Assembly: GCA_003500955.1 (NCBI GenBank)
Contig: DNQP01000020.1
Coordinates: forward strand, 703 to 17,946
Reading direction: 5' to 3'
Origin: Curvibacter sp.
GTDB taxonomy: Bacteria; Pseudomonadota; Gammaproteobacteria; Burkholderiales; Burkholderiaceae_C
Length of the DNA stretch: 17,244 bases
In this document: in pieces, positions 15,237-17,244 of the stretch
Layout of the letters: every line of letters begins with the position of its first letter
Position numbering within the stretch: the first letter of the stretch is position 1
Translations under genes and position numbers: made by a program
Notes under the pieces: generated by a model
Database searches by the model: none
Told to the model about the DNA's origin: nothing
The model's input: the letters and a program-made list of their open reading frames with translations, nothing else

Positions 15237-15455
15237 ATGAACGCCATTCCCTCACAGACCGACCGCCCGACCCAGGTCCAGCGTCACCCCAGCTTTCGTG
15301 GCCTGCGGGTGGAACGGAACCTGCTGAGCCCGTTCACCATGTACACCATCGAGCTGGACAGTCTGGGGCTGTTCATTTCGGACTCCAGCCTGGAAGCCTT
15401 CAACATGGCCTTTGAAGCCCTCTTCAACCCCCTGCCCAGCAGCCAATTCCGCTAG
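15237..15455 (+). CDS. Small protein of unknown function (72 aa)
   Basis: A 72-aa ORF starting MNAIPSQTDRPTQ. AGGA at 15226-15229, 7 bases before ATG 15237, is a good ribosome-binding site. An in-frame ATG at 15153 lies inside the preceding hairpin region and lacks such a site. The protein has a polar, proline-containing N-terminus, a basic middle (RGLRVERN) and a mixed hydrophobic C-terminal half (MYTIELDSLGLFISDSSLEAFNMAFEAL), with no signal peptide or membrane segment. I do not recognise the family. It stands alone between a terminator-like hairpin and a lower-GC intergenic region. Confidence 0.6.
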   Translation: MNAIPSQTDRPTQVQRHPSFRGLRVERNLLSPFTMYTIELDSLGLFISDSSLEAFNMAFEALFNPLPSSQFR

Positions 15456-15657
15456 AGCAGCATCCTGAATGTCTTATTTCGCGACACTTCCGTGCATCTA
15501 TCCCCAATTTGTGGGATATCAAATCCCTGGTGCGGCCGATATATTCATACCCGTGCTGCTGTCACAGTCACGAGTTTCCAGATACCGCCGGTTTGCGTTT
15601 TCCTCTAGCAGCGCGGGCCGACGTCAACGATCCCAACGACGTCCTTTCGAGGACTTT
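15456..15657 (+). other. Lower-GC intergenic region, possible structured RNA or long 3' UTR
   Basis: No credible gene: a 90-codon frame from 15469 runs through the terminator into antisense waaF sequence. Composition is unlike the surroundings (62 of 120 bases G or C at 15481-15600 by hand count). Near its end, GTCCT-TTCG-AGGAC (15641-15654) is a perfect hairpin closed by a TTCG tetraloop, followed 3 bases later by a strong + strand terminator. This is the architecture expected at the 3' end of a small RNA, but I find no convincing promoter. The region may instead be the 3' untranslated part of the 72-aa gene's mRNA. Confidence 0.35.
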
Positions 15658-15687
15658 CAAAGCCACCCGCAAGGGTGGCTTTTTTTT
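15658..15687 (+). terminator. Strong intrinsic terminator, also convergent to waaF
   Basis: AGCCACCC (15661-15668) pairs with GGGTGGCT (15673-15680) around loop GCAA, and flanking A and T bases extend the stem. Eight T residues (15680-15687) follow on the + strand, which is textbook Rho-independent structure. On the minus strand the same stem lies just after the waaF stop but is followed only by TTTGAAA, so it would work less well there. The waaF stop codon (15688-15686) overlaps the T-run. Confidence 0.92.
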
Positions 15688-16723
15688 ATCCGCCGGGGGC
15701 CAGCGCCTGCAGGACGCGCTCGGCGTGGATGTCGTTGAGGCAGCGCAGATGGCCCAGCGGGCACTCGCGCTCGAAGCAGGGCGCGCAGTCCAGCGGCGGC
15801 TGGTAGGCCGGGTCCTGCTTGAGCCAGAGCACGCGGGCACGGTCGCTGAGCGGCGGCGTGTGCTCGGGGCTGCTGGAGCCGAAGATCGCGACCTGGGGCA
15901 CGTCCAGGGCCGCGGCCACGTGCATGAGGCCGGTGTCGTTGCTGATGACCTGGCGCGCACCGGCGATCAGCGCAAAGGCCTCGTCCAGACGGGTGGCACC
16001 GGCCAGGTTGCGGCAATCGGCGCCCGTGGCCAGGGCACAGATCTCGACACCCAGCGGTGCCTCCTTGCCCGAACCCAACAGGACGACGGGCGCATCGAGC
16101 GAGCGCGCCAGTTCCGCATAACGCGCCACGGGCCAACGCTTGGCCGGGCCGTACTCGGCGCCCGGCACGAAGACGTAGTAGCCGCCGCGCGCCAGGCCCT
16201 GCGCTGCCAGCACGGCCTGGACTGCGGCGGCGTCCAGTTGCAGCTGCGGCCGATCGGTCTCGATGCCGGGCTCGCCAGCGAGGGCTGAGTAGAAGGCCAC
16301 CATGGGCGGACGCTTGCCCTTGGCAGGATTCTTGAGCCGGTGCGTCAGCAGACCCACGCGCGCCTCGCCCAGATAACCCACGCGCTTCGGGATGCTGGCC
16401 AGGAAGGGCAGCAAGGCGCTCTTGATCGAGTTGGGCAGCACATAGGCCGTCTGGAAACGGCCCTCGAACTGCTGCGCCAGCGCACGCCGGGCCTTGAACT
16501 GCAGGCCGCCGTGCGCAAAGGGGAATTCGATGACCTCGGCCACCTGCGGCATGGCGCGGTAGACCGGCGCCACCCAGGGCAGCGCCCCCACGGTGAGCCG
16601 CTCGCCACGCGCTGCGAGCCGGCGCATGAGCGGCTCGGTCATGACCGCGTCGCCGATCCACTGGGGCGCAATGACCAGCGCCGCTACTGCGCGGGCCGGC
16701 AGCTTTGTCGCGTGCTCGCTCAC
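15686..16723 (-). CDS. waaF: Lipopolysaccharide heptosyltransferase II
   Basis: A 345-aa glycosyltransferase family 9 protein that adds the second heptose to the LPS inner core at the cytoplasmic face of the inner membrane. Features: N-terminal ALVIAPQWIGDAVMTEPL (15-32), GALPWVAPVYRAMPQV (46-61), AYVLPNSIKSAL (93-104), FVPGAEYGPAKRWP (185-198), the donor-binding motif SNDTGLMHVAAALDVPQVAIFG (261-282) with SSPEHTPPL, and the C-terminal cysteine block CAPCFERECPLGHLRC typical of WaaF. The start at 16723 is GTG; GAGGA directly abuts it, which is too close for good function, so the real start is not certain. The family N-terminus begins near residue 15. It probably belongs to a minus-strand unit with the zf-CHCC gene and ilvE upstream. 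Confidence 0.94.
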   Translation of the reverse strand: MSEHATKLPARAVAALVIAPQWIGDAVMTEPLMRRLAARGERLTVGALPWVAPVYRAMPQVAEVIEFPFAHGGLQFKARRALAQQFEGRFQTAYVLPNSIKSALLPFLASIPKRVGYLGEARVGLLTHRLKNPAKGKRPPMVAFYSALAGEPGIETDRPQLQLDAAAVQAVLAAQGLARGGYYVFVPGAEYGPAKRWPVARYAELARSLDAPVVLLGSGKEAPLGVEICALATGADCRNLAGATRLDEAFALIAGARQVISNDTGLMHVAAALDVPQVAIFGSSSPEHTPPLSDRARVLWLKQDPAYQPPLDCAPCFERECPLGHLRCLNDIHAERVLQALAPGG

Positions 16724-16750
16724 TCCTCGTCTACCTTTCCAGGTATGCCT

Positions 16751-16799
16751 CGTCGTTCGCTGCGCGGCTTCGCGCTGCCAACCCGCTCGCGACGCGTCG
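16751..16799. repeat. Palindrome-rich spacer between zf-CHCC and waaF genes
   Basis: The 81-base gap holds a GCGCG-GCTT-CGCGC hairpin (16762-16775) and the palindrome CGACGCGTCG (16790-16799). It is C/G-rich, without a T-run. It may be a small repetitive extragenic palindrome or an attenuating hairpin between co-transcribed genes. Confidence 0.35.
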
Positions 16800-16804
16800 G
16801 GGAA

Positions 16805-17011
16805 TCAATGGTGAGCCGCGAAATGCTCACCGGCCTTGAGCTTGTAGACGGTGCCGCAGTAGGGGCACTTGGCCTCCCCGGTGTGGGCCACGTCCAGGTA
16901 GACCTTGGGGTGGCTGTTCCAGAGCGTCATGTCCGCCTTGGGGCTGGGGCAGTAGACCCCGCCCTGGTGGTTCAAATCGGTCGCCAGCAATTCGACGGTC
17001 TGTTTGCTCAT
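16805..17011 (-). CDS. Zinc-finger (zf-CHCC type) protein
   Basis: A 68-aa protein with the zf-CHCC pattern related to the mitochondrial complex I subunit NDUFS6: YCPSPKADMTLWNSHPKVYLDV (20-41) then GEAKCPYCGTVYKL (45-58). Likely zinc ligands are C21, H34, C49 and C52. Its function in bacteria is not established. AAGAGG lies 5 bases before ATG 17011, a strong ribosome-binding site. The order ilvE, this gene, waaF is one I associate with Burkholderiales, and all three point the same way with short gaps. Confidence 0.9.
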   Translation of the reverse strand: MSKQTVELLATDLNHQGGVYCPSPKADMTLWNSHPKVYLDVAHTGEAKCPYCGTVYKLKAGEHFAAHH

Positions 17012-17031
17012 ATTTGCCTCTTGATCAGTGG

Positions 17032-17067
17032 GGGTCAGAGCACATCGCTGCGCGAGTGGTCTGACCC
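17032..17067. repeat. REP-like hairpin between ilvE and the zf-CHCC gene
   Basis: GGGTCAGA (17032-17039) and TCTGACCC (17060-17067) form perfect 8-base arms around 20 bases, which contain an inner stem TCGC/GCGA (17045-17055). Hairpins ending in GGGTCAGA/TCTGACCC resemble dispersed palindromes I associate with betaproteobacterial intergenic regions. It lies 7 bases after the ilvE stop and may trim or attenuate the ilvE transcript. Confidence 0.55.
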
Positions 17068-17074
17068 GCCAGGT

Positions 17075-17244
17075 TTAAACCTTCGTCAGCCAATGGGCGT
17101 ACTTGGGATTACGGCCGTTCACGATGTCGAAGAAGGCGTTCTGGATCTTCTCCGTGATCGGGCCGCGCGAGCCGATGCCGATCTCGACGCGGTCGAGTTC
17201 GCGGATGGGGGTGACTTCCGCGGCGGTGCCGGTGAAGAAGGCCT
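17075..17244 (-). CDS. ilvE: Branched-chain amino acid aminotransferase, C-terminal end
   Basis: The last 55 codons of IlvE; the start lies beyond the window. IlvE is a PLP enzyme that transfers the amino group in the final step of leucine, isoleucine and valine synthesis. The visible part contains [13 protein letters not shown] (the conserved FxTGTAAxVxP motif that contacts the cofactor phosphate), [30 protein letters not shown] and the end YAHWLTKV. Stop TAA is at 17077-17075. The PLP lysine is outside the window. Confidence 0.96.
   Translation of the reverse strand, partial: AFFTGTAAEVTPIRELDRVEIGIGSRGPITEKIQNAFFDIVNGRNPKYAHWLTKV

Noticed and set aside
15469..15738. 89-residue + strand ORF starting MSYFATLPC
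   Set aside because: No ribosome-binding site, runs through a strong terminator into antisense waaF sequence, and shows no family features.

Overview
The window is about 17 kb of high-GC DNA with dense, short-spaced genes and GC-rich third codon positions. The gene families and their order (gatA-gatB, pyrE divergent from xth, a DUF3422 gene, ampG, and ilvE / zf-CHCC / waaF) suggest a betaproteobacterium of the order Burkholderiales, most likely Comamonadaceae. That placement rests on recognised proteins and gene order, not on a database search. Most of the window is ordinary chromosome; the interest is in a few mosaic and repeat structures.

Layout. 1-1916 (+): the end of gatA and complete gatB (tRNA-dependent amidotransferase). 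A GC-rich hairpin separates them from the convergent pair pyrE and a secreted DUF4124 protein (1945-3301, -). xth (exonuclease III family) diverges from pyrE, and the two candidate ATG codons overlap in one CCATGG. It is followed closely by a membrane GGDEF protein (4117-5673, +). A second, larger PAS-GGDEF membrane protein follows (5838-7871, +), then a convergent DUF3422 membrane protein (7890-9221, -). Between the two GGDEF genes lies a stranded copy of the DUF3422 gene's 3' end. Next come a metallo-beta-lactamase-fold hydrolase (9312-9950, +), a small exported outer-membrane-like protein (10079-10651, +), a 268-bp nested inverted-repeat element (10651-10918), an exported M48 metallopeptidase (10896-11756, -) and the muropeptide permease ampG (11780-13126, +). 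An OmpR-type response regulator and its sensor kinase (13214-15128, +) are preceded by a CpxR-like tandem box and followed by a terminator-like hairpin. A 72-residue unknown protein, a lower-GC intergenic stretch with RNA-like hairpins and a strong terminator follow. The right end holds waaF, a zf-CHCC protein and the C-terminus of ilvE, all on the minus strand.

How the genes fit together. There is housekeeping metabolism (Gln-tRNA/Asn-tRNA amidation, pyrimidine and branched-chain amino acid synthesis, base-excision repair), an envelope group (heptosyltransferase, AmpG, M48 protease, outer-membrane-like protein, two-component system of RstAB/CpxRA type) and two c-di-GMP synthases that both keep an intact GGEEF and an RxxD inhibitory site.

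I see no phage, CRISPR, transposase, toxin-antitoxin or biosynthetic cluster. The best candidates for something undescribed are the cloverleaf-like 268-bp element between two convergent genes, the duplicated DUF3422 tail around the second GGDEF gene, the low-GC mosaic block with an apparent insertion in gatB, and a possible structured RNA before the terminator at 15658-15687.
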